64,000 bases of DNA from Psychrobacter aquaticus CMS 56 (GCF_000471625.1 NZ_AUSW01000034.1:471135-535134); one strand, 5' to 3'; counted from the first letter of the stretch, positions 9,874 to 19,320 are shown. Made by a program: numbers and translations. Notes: generated by a model not told the origin, from the sequence alone.

Positions 9874-11271
9874 ATGACAACCAATTTGAAAACGGTAAGA
9901 CCGACACCTGACTTAGCCTTTATATCACAGCATCTGTTCACAGCTATCTTATGGGTCGATGATACCCTCTCCATCACTTGGTTGAATGCTCAAGCCGAAC
10001 ACCTACTTGCTATCAGCAGTGGCAGATTACTCAATCAGTCTGTCTTGACATTGCTGGCACCTGAGGAGCTAAAATCACAAAACAGCTTAACCATTCATAA
10101 CGACGATACAAGCGAGCACACGATAGAAGAGCAAATCTGTTCTTTAACCGAACGTTTTTATCAAGCAAAGCAGTACCAGCAACCATTCATTGATCACGAT
10201 CACATTATAAGCACACCGTTGAATGGTAATTTGCCCCTCTCAATCGACTACAGTGTGACGCCTGTCATTTATGAACAGCAGACTTATTTTATCATTGAAA
10301 TATGGGGCAAAGATCGCCAAAGTCGCATATCAGAGGAGCAGCGCCAACAACAGCAATATGGTGTTGCCCGTCATATGTTACGCTCGGTCGCCCACGAAAT
10401 AAAAAATCCGCTTGCTGGCATTCGCGGTGCGGCGCAACTCTTACAGCGACAGTTCATTAAATTCAGTGACGCGGCGACATTTGACCCTCAATTTTCTGGG
10501 GTTATCTCCCATTCAACATCTATACTAAACCATAACAACAACCTGCAAAAAACCGCGATAAAACTGCGTAACTATACCGATATCATCATCTCAGAGACAG
10601 ATCGCTTGACCCATCTTATCGGGCAGTTTCTTGGCTCCAATCAACTACCAAACTGGCAAACTCTTAATATTCACGAGCCACTAGAGCATGTATTAACTTT
10701 GATACGCAATCAGTATCCACAAGTGATACTACAGCGCGATTATGATTTATCGTTGCCTGAGTTGCAGGCTGACAAAGACCAGTTAATTCAAGTGTTTTTA
10801 AACCTGATTAACAACGCTTGTGAATCGATGACAGAGTTCGAACAAACATTACAGCAAAAAGAACCACCCAAACCGAAAACTTTATCCTCTTCTAGTTCAC
10901 AAATAGACCGTAATACTGACGACTGTCATTACCAGCCAACGCTACATATTCAAACACGAGTGGCTTTTCAACATACCATCAGTGGGCAACAGCACAAACA
11001 AGTGGTGCAAATTAATATTACCGACAACGGCTCAGGGATTGATCCTGCACTAATTGGACAAATATTTTTCCCGATGGTGACCAGCCGTGCTAAGGGAACT
11101 GGCCTTGGACTCTCCATTGTACAAGATATTATCAGCCATCATCATGGTATGATTGACGCCAGCTCTACTCAAGCACAAAATCCTAACGACAATTTAAAAA
11201 ACAACCCTCACAATAGTCAGACTTGTTTTACGCTATACCTACCGTTTAACCAACCAATTATGGAAACCTAG
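9874..11271 (+). CDS. glnL: Nitrogen regulation sensor kinase NtrB
   Basis: 465 residues, somewhat longer than E. coli NtrB (349). A PAS domain occupies about residues 15-145. The phospho-acceptor His174 is in SVAHEIKNPLAGIRGAAQLL, which is the NtrB form of the H-box. The N-box is NLINNACES near 310, and the G-boxes are DNGSGIDPALIGQIFF and GTGLGLSIVQDI near 390-420. Extra length comes from two Gln/Asn/Ser-rich insertions, one between H-box and N-box (about 200-225) and one after the N-box (about 320-355). NtrB phosphorylates or dephosphorylates NtrC under PII control. glnG follows 87 bp downstream, and rimO diverges upstream. Confidence 0.95.
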   Translation: MTTNLKTVRPTPDLAFISQHLFTAILWVDDTLSITWLNAQAEHLLAISSGRLLNQSVLTLLAPEELKSQNSLTIHNDDTSEHTIEEQICSLTERFYQAKQYQQPFIDHDHIISTPLNGNLPLSIDYSVTPVIYEQQTYFIIEIWGKDRQSRISEEQRQQQQYGVARHMLRSVAHEIKNPLAGIRGAAQLLQRQFIKFSDAATFDPQFSGVISHSTSILNHNNNLQKTAIKLRNYTDIIISETDRLTHLIGQFLGSNQLPNWQTLNIHEPLEHVLTLIRNQYPQVILQRDYDLSLPELQADKDQLIQVFLNLINNACESMTEFEQTLQQKEPPKPKTLSSSSSQIDRNTDDCHYQPTLHIQTRVAFQHTISGQQHKQVVQINITDNGSGIDPALIGQIFFPMVTSRAKGTGLGLSIVQDIISHHHGMIDASSTQAQNPNDNLKNNPHNSQTCFTLYLPFNQPIMET

Positions 11272-11358
11272 GCAGCACTGCTCCACAGATGAAACTGCTC
11301 AATCGTACATTACTAAATCATCAATCTAAACCCATTCATTGCTCATTAGGCCTGATAC

Positions 11359-13158
11359 ATGACTGAATATAACGATAAACACAACCCTAAAAGCGATAGC
11401 CAAACATCGAAAGATCAGATAATTGGTGACCAAATGACAAAAGTAACGGTCAATAATGCCCCTGATGCCAATCCAGCAACGCTCTGGCTCATCGATGATG
11501 ATGCGGCATTACGAATGGTACTGGCTGATACTTTTGAGGACGCAGGACTGACCGTTATTAGCTTTACGCAAGCACAAGCAGCATGGACACGCCTCAATGA
11601 TATCTTGCAGGCATCAGCTGAACCATTACCAGATGTGATATTGACGGATATTCGTATGCCAATGATGGACGGTCTATCCTTTAGTGACTGGGTGCATCGG
11701 CATTTCCCAAAGCTGCCAATTGTCATCATGACCGCGCATTCAGATCTCACGTCCGCGATTAATAGCTATCAGACTGGCGCATTTGAATATTTGCCAAAGC
11801 CCTTTGACTTGGACGATGCGGTTGCCACCATTTATAAAGCAATTAATTATCAGCCCAATATGATCGTGGAAAATGCTATAACTGCGCCTAATAGCCACAT
11901 AAACACTGATACCTTATCCGACACCTCGTCCTTCGATAATGATGCGATATTTGATACCAAAAAAAATGTTGTCAGTAAAGCCAATTCAGTAAGCAAAAAT
12001 AATCAGGCTGCCAACCATAAAGCTGGTATTCAAACTGATACTAAGGTACAGAGTAATCCCAATCCTAGTGGCATCATTGGTCAATCACAAGCCATGCAAA
12101 CAGTGTTTCGCGCTATTGGCAGGCTGGCACACTCCCCTATCACGGTTTTGATTACAGGTGAGTCGGGAACAGGTAAAGAATTGGTTGCCAGTGCTTTACA
12201 CCAACATTCCCCTCGTCATCAGCAGCCTTTTATTGCCCTAAATATGGCTGCCATTCCGCATGATTTGATCGAATCCGAGTTATTTGGTCATGAGAAAGGT
12301 GCTTTCACTGGCGCGACGACAACGCGGCAAGGTCGTTTTGAGCAAGCAAATGGCGGGACGTTGTTTTTGGATGAAATCGGTGACATGCCATTTAGCACCC
12401 AAACCCGTTTGCTACGAGTACTGGCCAATGGAGAGTTTTATCGTGTGGGTGGACAGCAACCTGTCAAAGTCGATGTACGCATCGTGGCCGCCACTCATCA
12501 AAACCTAGAAGCATTAGTAAAACAAGGCAAGTTCCGTGAGGATCTGTTTTATCGTCTGAATGTTATTCGTCTACCCCTACCGCCTCTGCGCACGCGTCCT
12601 GAAGACATTCCTGCGCTGGCTGCCTACTTTATGCAGCGGGCAGCCGAACAGATGAATACGCCACCAAAGCAACTACATCCTGCGGCGCTACAGATTGTAC
12701 AGTCTTTTGAATGGGGCGGAAATGTACGCCAGCTTGAGAACGTTTGCTTATGGCTAACTGTCATGGCGACTGGTGATACCGTTATGGTTGATGATTTACC
12801 ACCAGAGCTGTTGGAAAGTATTCCTTCTCATTTTGAGGCGCATCCAGAGCAAAATTTATCCACGCAACAAACGGCGCAAAATCACCAACAGCAAAATGGT
12901 GCTCGTATAGAGAATCAACATGCTCATGATATTTCGAACAACTCAAACTGGCAGCAAGCCTTGGCCGTTTGGGCTGAGCAATCATTGCAAACAGGTGAAA
13001 CCGATATTTTACAAACGGCAACACCTGAATTTGAACGTGTCTTACTAATGGCAGCCCTCAAGCACAGCGGCGGCAAAAAAATAGCGGCAGCCAGCTTGCT
13101 CGGTTGGGGTCGCAACACACTGACACGTAAGTTACAGCAGTTAGATATCTCTGTATAA
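11359..13158 (+). CDS. glnG: Nitrogen regulation response regulator NtrC (sigma-54 activator)
   Basis: 599 residues with the NtrC layout. The receiver (about 42-155) has phospho-acceptor D97 in DVILTDIRMPMMDG and the Lys in EYLPKPF. An unusually long Asn/Ser-rich linker (about 165-235) follows. The AAA+ sigma-54 domain carries Walker A GESGTGKE, the sigma-54-contacting GAFTGA loop in HEKGAFTGATT, and Walker B GGTLFLDEIGDMP. A second low-complexity linker precedes a Fis-type helix-turn-helix at the C-terminus (GGKKIAAASLLGWGRNTLTRK). Usual NtrC length is about 470, and the excess is in the linkers and a ~40-residue N-terminal lead. The lead could mean a later start at Met26 (MTKVTVNN). Confidence 0.95.
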   Translation: MTEYNDKHNPKSDSQTSKDQIIGDQMTKVTVNNAPDANPATLWLIDDDAALRMVLADTFEDAGLTVISFTQAQAAWTRLNDILQASAEPLPDVILTDIRMPMMDGLSFSDWVHRHFPKLPIVIMTAHSDLTSAINSYQTGAFEYLPKPFDLDDAVATIYKAINYQPNMIVENAITAPNSHINTDTLSDTSSFDNDAIFDTKKNVVSKANSVSKNNQAANHKAGIQTDTKVQSNPNPSGIIGQSQAMQTVFRAIGRLAHSPITVLITGESGTGKELVASALHQHSPRHQQPFIALNMAAIPHDLIESELFGHEKGAFTGATTTRQGRFEQANGGTLFLDEIGDMPFSTQTRLLRVLANGEFYRVGGQQPVKVDVRIVAATHQNLEALVKQGKFREDLFYRLNVIRLPLPPLRTRPEDIPALAAYFMQRAAEQMNTPPKQLHPAALQIVQSFEWGGNVRQLENVCLWLTVMATGDTVMVDDLPPELLESIPSHFEAHPEQNLSTQQTAQNHQQQNGARIENQHAHDISNNSNWQQALAVWAEQSLQTGETDILQTATPEFERVLLMAALKHSGGKKIAAASLLGWGRNTLTRKLQQLDISV

Positions 13159-13256
13159 AGCACAAAAACGCTAAATAAAAATCTCAGTAATATCAGATAT
13201 TTATTATCATTGGCAAAAATAGTTGTTAAATAATTAAAAATAACTGCAAATAGGGC

Positions 13257-13284
13257 TTGCCAAACTACGCAAACTCTATATAAT
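13257..13284 (+). promoter_or_regulatory. Promoter of tRNA-Leu
   Basis: A -35 element TTGCCA (13257-13262), a 16-bp spacer and a perfect -10 TATAAT (13279-13284). The tRNA begins about 80 nt past the expected start site. The upstream 60 bp are A/T-rich, as in strong stable-RNA promoters. Confidence 0.75.
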
Positions 13285-13372
13285 AGCCAACCACTGAGAC
13301 GCACTACCGAATCAGTTAACTGTCTAGATAGCATTTGAGTTTAACTGCTTTTGATGATAGAGTAACAAAAAT

Positions 13373-13457
13373 GGGGCTGTGGCGGAATTGGTAGACGCAC
13401 CAGATTTAGGTTCTGGCGCCGCAAGGTGTGAGAGTTCGAGTCTCTCCAGCCCCACCA
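13373..13457 (+). tRNA. tRNA-Leu (anticodon UAG)
   Basis: 85 nt including an encoded CCA. The acceptor stem GGGGCTG pairs with CAGCCCC, the anticodon stem CCAGA/TCTGG frames the loop TTTAGGT (anticodon TAG), a class-II variable arm follows, and the T-loop is GTTCGAGTC. It decodes CUN leucine codons. It has its own promoter and terminator, so it is a monocistronic unit. Confidence 0.98.
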
Positions 13458-13491
13458 TTTTTGGATAGTACATCTTAGACCAAATATTAAA

Positions 13492-13515
13492 GCCTGCTAT
13501 TTAGCAGGTTTTTTT
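13492..13515 (+). terminator. Rho-independent terminator of tRNA-Leu
   Basis: The stem CCTGCT-ATTT-AGCAGG is followed directly by seven T residues, 35 nt after the tRNA 3' end. Its T-run ends 25 bp before the stop of the convergent kinase gene. Confidence 0.88.
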
Positions 13516-13539
13516 GTGTCTATAATTTCAATCGTACAT

Positions 13540-14550
13540 TCATACTCTGTCTAAATCTAATAGTATTTTATCCATCGTCTGATACCGCTTCTCTATCCGC
13601 TTTGCCAATGCTTTATCTATGATAAATTGATAATGACTGTATTCTGTTGGCAGCCTTGGAATAGGCTGTTGGCAATGCTGTATCGTCCAATCAATCATCG
13701 GATCGCTACTTTGGGTATTTATATTAAAAGGTCGTGCGCCCGTTAATATCTTAACCATCATTATCCCAAACGCATAGATATCACTTTGAACGGTGGCTGC
13801 TTGCCCTTGCCAGCGCTCAGGTGCCAGATAAGCTGGCGTACCAAAAGGATGTGCTTTTATTGGTTTATCAACTTTCTCTGCTAAGGCAAAATCGATTAAT
13901 ATTAAATCAGGAACTATATGATTACTATCTATCGAGGTATAACTGAGCAAGATATTACTAGGTTTAATATCATTATGTAGCCAGCCAGTGTTATGTAGAT
14001 TGGCTATAAGATTCGCGGTCTGTTTGATGAAATACTGCTTTTGTTTATTCGTTAATAATGGGTATTTTTGCCTACTAAGCTGCTTTGCTAAGCTGCCATT
14101 CGGATAGTAGACCATGACTAAAGCAGTTAAATGCTGGCTCTGTCCCAACGCTTGAACGTCTAACTTATGATGAGCGAGTATTAATGGTGCGATAGCGGCA
14201 CTGTGATTTTGAGTTTGCGATAAAAGATTTAAAGATCTTAAAACATCAATTTCATGAGCTAAATCAGATGAATCATGACTGGCATGAGACACTAGTTGCC
14301 ATTTAATCATCACGTGCCCGAACTGCGAATGGGTGGCGCGCGTTAAACCTTGATAACCAGTCTTTCTGATGTGCTGCGTTGGGGTATTTTGAGATTTTTT
14401 AGTATGCACAGTATTTGTTTGACCTATTCGCTGGTGTACTATTTCACCATACTGCAATACTGAAAATACTTGCGTCACAGTCGGCAATAGCTGCTGAGCA
14501 TGTGCTTGCAAAGCCTGTATAATAAGCGAATTACTGGCACTGTTTTTCAT
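13540..14550 (-). CDS. Ser/Thr protein kinase-like protein
   Basis: 336 residues with a eukaryotic-type kinase core. Lys83 in HVMIKW is the ATP-anchoring Lys and E100 is a candidate partner. The catalytic loop is LHNDIKPSN (D194, N199), followed by the Mg-binding DFA (D220) in place of DFG, and GTPAYLAPE of the activation segment. The glycine-rich loop is weak (TGYQGLTRATHSQFG). HND instead of HRD makes it a non-RD kinase. No membrane segment or sensor domain is present, so it appears cytosolic. The substrate is unknown. A divergent AAA+ ATPase gene starts 92 bp away; whether they share control is an inference only. Confidence 0.85.
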   Translation of the reverse strand: MKNSASNSLIIQALQAHAQQLLPTVTQVFSVLQYGEIVHQRIGQTNTVHTKKSQNTPTQHIRKTGYQGLTRATHSQFGHVMIKWQLVSHASHDSSDLAHEIDVLRSLNLLSQTQNHSAAIAPLILAHHKLDVQALGQSQHLTALVMVYYPNGSLAKQLSRQKYPLLTNKQKQYFIKQTANLIANLHNTGWLHNDIKPSNILLSYTSIDSNHIVPDLILIDFALAEKVDKPIKAHPFGTPAYLAPERWQGQAATVQSDIYAFGIMMVKILTGARPFNINTQSSDPMIDWTIQHCQQPIPRLPTEYSHYQFIIDKALAKRIEKRYQTMDKILLDLDRV

Positions 14551-14642
14551 AGTTTGATCTTTTATGATAGTTTTTCATAGTACAGTGAAATCTTGAAACT
14601 GCCTTTACGCAATTTAAATACACCTCAACGGTTAGAATTATT

Positions 14643-15614
14643 ATGTCGCAACCAAACAGCTCATCTAAGCCTGCTACTCATTACGCCCTGCCTACGCCAC
14701 TATTAGATTTGCTCAGCCAATATTTACAAGAGCAAGTCACGCCAACGATTAAGATTGATCCTGCGCAGCTGGCTTATCGCTGGGTCGGTGGTCATAATGG
14801 TCATTTAGAACCACTGGCGGTCAATTTGTTTTTAAGTTTAGACGACTTGCATGGGATAGATACCCAAAAGTCAAAACTGGTACAAAATACGCGTCAGTTT
14901 TTAAAAGGCTATCCGGCCAATCATGTCCTGATGACGGGGACACGCGGCGCGGGTAAATCCTCACTGATTCGAGCGTTGCTACAAGCCTATCATAGCGAAG
15001 GACTGCGCATTATTGAAATTGCGCGGGATGATCTAAAGGTACTTGATAAGATTCGCGCCGCGATTCATGCATTGCCAGCAGATTGTGAATGCCGCTATGT
15101 GGTCTACTGCGATGACTTGGCGTTTAACGGTCAAGACGAGAGCTACAGAACATTAAAAAGCGTCTTGGATGGGGCGCTTGATTCAGAGCAAGACAAACTG
15201 CTGGTCTATGCCACCAGTAACCGCCGTCACCTATTGCCGCAACTGATGAAAGACAACGTCAATATATATAATGGACAGACCGATGAGGTCAACCCTTATG
15301 AGACCATTGACGAGACTGTTTCATTGTCTGATCGTTTTGGTCTATGGCTATCATTTCATCCAATGGATCAAACCACATATCTACAAATTGTTCATCATTA
15401 TCTATATATGCAGCAAAAACACAGCGTAGATAATGAAAATAATAATAAAACAACTGATGTTGAAGTGTTAGGTAACGCGCTACCTGATGATATCAGAGCG
15501 GCAGCTTTACGATGGGCGTCAGAACGTGGTGGGCGCTCAGGACGAGTCGCTTATCAGTTTAGTCGTTACTGGATAGGAAAAACCCAGCTGGATGCTGAAG
15601 ACAGTCAAACTTAA
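14643..15614 (+). CDS. AAA+ ATPase of the DUF815 family
   Basis: 323 residues. Walker A lies in LMTGTRGAGKSSLIRALL (around residues 97-114), a Walker-B-like CRYVVYCDDLAF is near 155 and the sensor-1 region VYATSNRRHLLP is near 190. This arrangement, with an N-terminal helical region and a basic C-terminus (ASERGGRSGRVAYQF), is typical of the DUF815 P-loop family, whose role is not established. The gene converges with rnz, leaving only 14 bp between stop codons. Confidence 0.85.
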   Translation: MSQPNSSSKPATHYALPTPLLDLLSQYLQEQVTPTIKIDPAQLAYRWVGGHNGHLEPLAVNLFLSLDDLHGIDTQKSKLVQNTRQFLKGYPANHVLMTGTRGAGKSSLIRALLQAYHSEGLRIIEIARDDLKVLDKIRAAIHALPADCECRYVVYCDDLAFNGQDESYRTLKSVLDGALDSEQDKLLVYATSNRRHLLPQLMKDNVNIYNGQTDEVNPYETIDETVSLSDRFGLWLSFHPMDQTTYLQIVHHYLYMQQKHSVDNENNNKTTDVEVLGNALPDDIRAAALRWASERGGRSGRVAYQFSRYWIGKTQLDAEDSQT

Positions 15615-15628
15615 GGTTGAACGTGCAA

Positions 15629-16753
15629 TCATTGCTCATAGTCGCGGGCGTCGCCCAAATATTGTACATGCTCATGCTCTTTACTATCTGCCAAGTCAGC
15701 TGCCCCAGTGACCATATACTGAGCAAAATCTGCGGCCAACCATAAACTGCCCTGATAGACGCTTTCGGCATCTGCTCGAATATGTCCCATGTTTGGCGCA
15801 CTGCTATTCAGATTGTCAAAACTCTGATAACGTGCGCTAAAATGTGTCAAAACCAAATTCTTAATACCCATGTTTTGGGCAAATTGACCCACTAAATGCG
15901 CGCTACTATGCATCGGATCAAATTCTGGATTTTTGGTCTGGATTTTGGTTAAGACTTCATGGGTATAAGTGGCTTCATGTACCAATAAATCCGTATCAAC
16001 CACCGCTGCACTTAGACAATCTGGTGTATCATTATCTCCAGCCACAACGACACGTGTACGTTGCACGTCATTACTGACATATTCTGACGAACGCAACTGC
16101 CGCCCATCATCAGTTATCACATCCTTACCTTGTTGTAATTGGCCCCATAGCACACCTGCTGGAATACCTTCTGCTGTCAACTTATCTGTATTGAGTAAAC
16201 GCCGACTGATATGCTGAGTGATACCAAAACCATGCGAAGACACACGATGCGACAAGGGGTGAATGTCTATCAAAAGCTGATGTTGCTTGTCTGAATTGAG
16301 AGTGACCATACCTTTGAGCGCACCTTCTTTAGACAATAAATCTTCAATTGCAATAAAATCAATCGCAAATGGGAGATACAGCTCTGTGGTGAGCTTGAGG
16401 GCATCGAGTAGCGTGGCAATGGCTTTTGGTGCAATCAAAGTCAGTGGGTCACGACGACCTGACATGGCAGCACTCGCGAGCAATCCTGGCAAACCATAAC
16501 AATGGTCGCCATGCACATGCGTGATGCAAATGGCGGCCAATTGATGTAAGGACAGCTTGGTATGCAATAGTTGCTGCTGTGTGCCTTCACCGCAATCAAT
16601 CAATAGCCATGGGCGAGATTTTTTATCTTGATTACTGTGATTTTGTTTTGAGCTCGGCAAGAAAGGATTCAGACACTCAATCGCCAATGCTGTCACATTA
16701 CGCTGTTTGGTGGGTACGCCTGCCGATGTCCCTAAGAAGGTTAATTTTAACAT
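15629..16753 (-). CDS. rnz: Ribonuclease Z (tRNA 3'-end endonuclease)
   Basis: 374 residues of the metallo-beta-lactamase fold. It starts MLKLTFLGTSAGVPTKQRN, the tRNase Z N-terminus. The metal-binding motif THVHGDH follows LIDCGEGTQQQLLHT, and the late motifs are VVVAGDNDTPD, LLVHEATYTHE and LTHFSARY. It cleaves tRNA precursors 3' of the discriminator base. Family length is about 300-330; the excess is a 20-residue insert after LNPFLPSS and a C-terminal tail. The tRNAs in this window encode CCA, so the enzyme may act mainly on other RNAs or as a backup, as proposed for E. coli. Confidence 0.93.
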   Translation of the reverse strand: MLKLTFLGTSAGVPTKQRNVTALAIECLNPFLPSSKQNHSNQDKKSRPWLLIDCGEGTQQQLLHTKLSLHQLAAICITHVHGDHCYGLPGLLASAAMSGRRDPLTLIAPKAIATLLDALKLTTELYLPFAIDFIAIEDLLSKEGALKGMVTLNSDKQHQLLIDIHPLSHRVSSHGFGITQHISRRLLNTDKLTAEGIPAGVLWGQLQQGKDVITDDGRQLRSSEYVSNDVQRTRVVVAGDNDTPDCLSAAVVDTDLLVHEATYTHEVLTKIQTKNPEFDPMHSSAHLVGQFAQNMGIKNLVLTHFSARYQSFDNLNSSAPNMGHIRADAESVYQGSLWLAADFAQYMVTGAADLADSKEHEHVQYLGDARDYEQ

Positions 16754-16929
16754 GGGTGTATTTTCTTACTTATCATACGCATATCAATCCCAAAAGATAT
16801 AATAAGCAGTGTCAGACGCATCTCACCTATTATGAGTTGATACTGAATTTGGTACTAATACTCGTTTTGGGTACTACTCAAATTTTTGGTAATGGTACTA
16901 TTTGCTATGACAATAAACATATCATGTTG

Positions 16930-17178
16930 CTACGACAATTGACATATCATGGTTTTTTGACCTTCGATCATTTTTCCACCATTGGCAGTACACTCATTGA
17001 CCATGTTAGATTCATAAGATTTCCAGCCTCCATAAAAGCTTGCTGTACACAATAAAACCACCAATATCTTTTGTGTCCACGATTTAATGGAGACCTGCTG
17101 CGCATGGATATTTTGACTGGTGATATCACTATCAGTGTTATCCGCTTTATGCTTCGTCAGGTCATTCTGATCGCTCAT
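16930..17178 (-). CDS. Small single-span membrane protein, unknown function
   Basis: I do not recognise a family. The frame is open from 17238, but I start it at ATG 17178 (MSDQNDLTKHK) because GAAGGGG lies 5-10 nt upstream; this gives 82 residues. A hydrophilic N-terminal ~40 residues is followed by one membrane span (KILVVLLCTASFYGGW) and a ~25-residue tail with two Cys (NECTANGG, MICQLS) that could form a disulfide in the periplasm. Its stop lies 176 bp from the rnz start, and gst is upstream on the same strand. Confidence 0.6.
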   Translation of the reverse strand: MSDQNDLTKHKADNTDSDITSQNIHAQQVSIKSWTQKILVVLLCTASFYGGWKSYESNMVNECTANGGKMIEGQKTMICQLS

Positions 17179-17262
17179 GGCTACCCCTTCTTTATATGCT
17201 ATCGTTGGATATAAGAAAAAACGCTTACAATAGCACATTATTTATTCAAAACTTCGGTATCT

Positions 17263-17931
17263 TTAAAACTGCGGTAGACCGCCTTTTTCTTCGGCACGTT
17301 TAAAGGCTGGGCGTTCATGACAACGCTTGAGCCAATTCAACAGATTGACATATCTGACTTTGTCCATGCCCGCACGCGCATTAGAGGCAGCTACCACGAT
17401 ATACATTTGAATATCGGCTGCACTAAAGGTTTCGCCAGCGAACCAGTGATTGTCCTGGAGGTGCTGTTCCATCAGATTTAGGTTATTCACAATGTTGTTG
17501 TTAATCATTCCATCTTCAACTTGCTTACGAATGCCTTTACTGATCGGTTTGATGAGCATGGGCGAGCGTTCAACTACTTTGCTAAATACCAAACGCATTA
17601 CCAATGGCGGCATCGCTGAAGCTTCAGCAAAATGCAGCCAAAATGTGTAAGCTTCCCATGCCGCTTCATTGTCATCAGCAGGCTTAAACTGATGCTCGGT
17701 ATCGTAGTGTCTCAGCAGATATTCAATGATAAATCCTGACTCGGCCAGCGCACGATTATCAACTTCGAGTACAGGCGTGTGTCCGAGCGGATGTACTTTC
17801 TTTAAGCTTTCAGGGGCGAGATGGGCTTTCGTACGCTCGTAACTGGTCAGTTTATAGTCCAGCTCTAGCTCTTCTAGTAACCATAAAATACGAAAAGATC
17901 GCGAATTGTTTAAATGATGCAGATTTAACAT
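17263..17931 (-). CDS. Glutathione S-transferase
   Basis: 222 residues. The N-terminal thioredoxin-like domain starts MLNLHHLNNSRSFRILWLLE, where a Ser of NNSRS is in the position of the catalytic Ser/Tyr. The cis-Pro is in GHTPVLEVD, followed by LAESGFIIEYLL (glutathione-binding E-S). The C-terminal helical domain is from about residue 90 and includes FSAADIQMYI. It resembles the GstA/YfcG group of bacterial GSTs; the natural substrate cannot be read from sequence. There is 84 bp between its stop and the start of the small membrane protein. Confidence 0.9.
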   Translation of the reverse strand: MLNLHHLNNSRSFRILWLLEELELDYKLTSYERTKAHLAPESLKKVHPLGHTPVLEVDNRALAESGFIIEYLLRHYDTEHQFKPADDNEAAWEAYTFWLHFAEASAMPPLVMRLVFSKVVERSPMLIKPISKGIRKQVEDGMINNNIVNNLNLMEQHLQDNHWFAGETFSAADIQMYIVVAASNARAGMDKVRYVNLLNWLKRCHERPAFKRAEEKGGLPQF

Positions 17932-17995
17932 AAACCATCCTAGTTATATTTTGAATAAGCTATATTGTGAATATACGATAATATCTTGTGTATAG

Positions 17996-18021
17996 TGTCA
18001 CGCATTCAACTGAGCGTGACA
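17996..18021. repeat. Inverted repeat in the rarD-gst gap
   Basis: TGTCACGC / GCGTGACA with a 10-nt loop, an 8-bp GC-containing stem between the rarD-like stop and the gst start. No T-run follows on either strand, so it may be an operator or mRNA stem rather than a terminator. Confidence 0.5.
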
Positions 18022-18134
18022 GTATTGATATCGATGATAGCGTAATTAATTTGGCTTTAACATAGGAACTATGTAGGTCAACGATGAAAAACAATGTCTA
18101 CCAAGTCAAGTTTTACTCTACGAGCTAGTAAGCC

Positions 18135-19205
18135 TTATTTTGAATGCAGTGCTTCTATTTTGCGCGTCATCTTATCTATCTTTTGCTGATATTTTCTAAT
18201 TTTGCGAAAACGGTGCGCTGTTAGTACGCCATCGATACGCTGGTTGATAAAATGACGGCGCGGAGGAAAGCCGCCCACTTGAGGCTCTCTATAGCCATGT
18301 AAATGATCGTCACGGCGACGAACCAGATAACCCGCTGCACTATCCACTATCATGACCAGTAGCGCAAGCGTAATCATGCCGTACATAAAGAGCGAGCCAC
18401 CTTCGTCAAGGCTTTGGCTCAGAACCGCAATGGATAACACAAATAACAGCATTGGCTCTACATAGCTCAACGCCCCAAACAATGAGACTGGCAGCTTACT
18501 ACTCGCAATCATCGTCAGTGACATCGCAAGCGCACTAAAAGCGCCAAGCAGTGGTAATAGATACCAAAATTTTGTATCTTGTGCCGCCACACTAAAACCA
18601 CCGCTCACATAAAGCATGATAAGCACCACTGGCGTTAATAATGTCAAATCAGACAGTAAACCTGTAATAGGCGGCACTGCAAGCATGCGCCGTAGTAGAT
18701 AATAGGGTGGATAACCCAAACACACAAACAACGTCACCCAAGATACTGCACCATACTGAAAAATATCGTAACCAATACCCAGCGCTGCGAATATCGCGGC
18801 CATCCATTGCAAGATACTCATAGATTCATGATAAAAAAACCGACCAACCAAAATCATCACAAGGGGCAGTAAAAAATAACCCAATGTGACATCCAGACCA
18901 AATCCATTCACTGGCGCCCACATAAACAGCCAAATCTGTCCACCCAAGATCGGTGTGGGCAATACAAATATCAGCCATTCTTTTGGGGTCTTTAGCGTTT
19001 TGACATAATCAAATACATGCTGCCACTGTTTAGTCAAACTGACCAATATCACCAAGCTTAATAGCATCATGAGCACACGCCATGACGCCACCTGTGTCCC
19101 TGACAAGGGCAGCATAAATAGCCCAAACAAAAACATCAGTGAGAATAAAAAGCTTGATAATACTGATGCGACAGTTCCTTGAAAAGTTTGATTGGTCATA
19201 AGCAT
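18135..19205 (-). CDS. RarD-like EamA/DMT-family transporter
   Basis: 356 residues with about ten membrane spans over the first 300. The pattern ASWRVLMMLLSL, LGGQIWLFMWAPVNG, LGYFLLPLVMILVG, LQWMAAIFAALGI and GYPPYYLLRR follows RarD (chloramphenicol-sensitivity protein) segment by segment. RarD's physiological substrate is not settled. A strongly basic cytoplasmic tail of about 60 residues follows the last span (RRHFINQRIDG, HRFRKIRKYQQKIDK), unlike E. coli RarD. ATG 19205 or the ATG two codons later (19199) may be used. A gyrA terminator sits upstream, so it has its own promoter. Confidence 0.8.
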   Translation of the reverse strand: MLMTNQTFQGTVASVLSSFLFSLMFLFGLFMLPLSGTQVASWRVLMMLLSLVILVSLTKQWQHVFDYVKTLKTPKEWLIFVLPTPILGGQIWLFMWAPVNGFGLDVTLGYFLLPLVMILVGRFFYHESMSILQWMAAIFAALGIGYDIFQYGAVSWVTLFVCLGYPPYYLLRRMLAVPPITGLLSDLTLLTPVVLIMLYVSGGFSVAAQDTKFWYLLPLLGAFSALAMSLTMIASSKLPVSLFGALSYVEPMLLFVLSIAVLSQSLDEGGSLFMYGMITLALLVMIVDSAAGYLVRRRDDHLHGYREPQVGGFPPRRHFINQRIDGVLTAHRFRKIRKYQQKIDKMTRKIEALHSK

Positions 19206-19284
19206 AAAACCGCCTTAAAAACAGAATCTTATTTGCATGAATTTTGTCCATTACAACAAAATTGACAAAAAATGCGAGTGAAAA

Positions 19285-19320
19285 ACAAAGGCCTCCAACG
19301 ATAACGTCAGAGGCCTTTGT
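19285..19320 (-). terminator. Rho-independent terminator of gyrA
   Basis: A perfect 11-bp stem, ACAAAGGCCTC / GAGGCCTTTGT, with a 14-nt loop. On the minus strand it is followed by TTTTC, 46 bp after the gyrA stop. It is among the strongest terminators in the window. Confidence 0.9.

Noticed and set aside
16579..17055. 158-codon plus-strand frame overlapping the rnz start
   Set aside because: It crosses the well supported rnz start and the small membrane protein on the other strand; its composition (Leu/Ile/Tyr/His-rich, no motif) fits a shadow.
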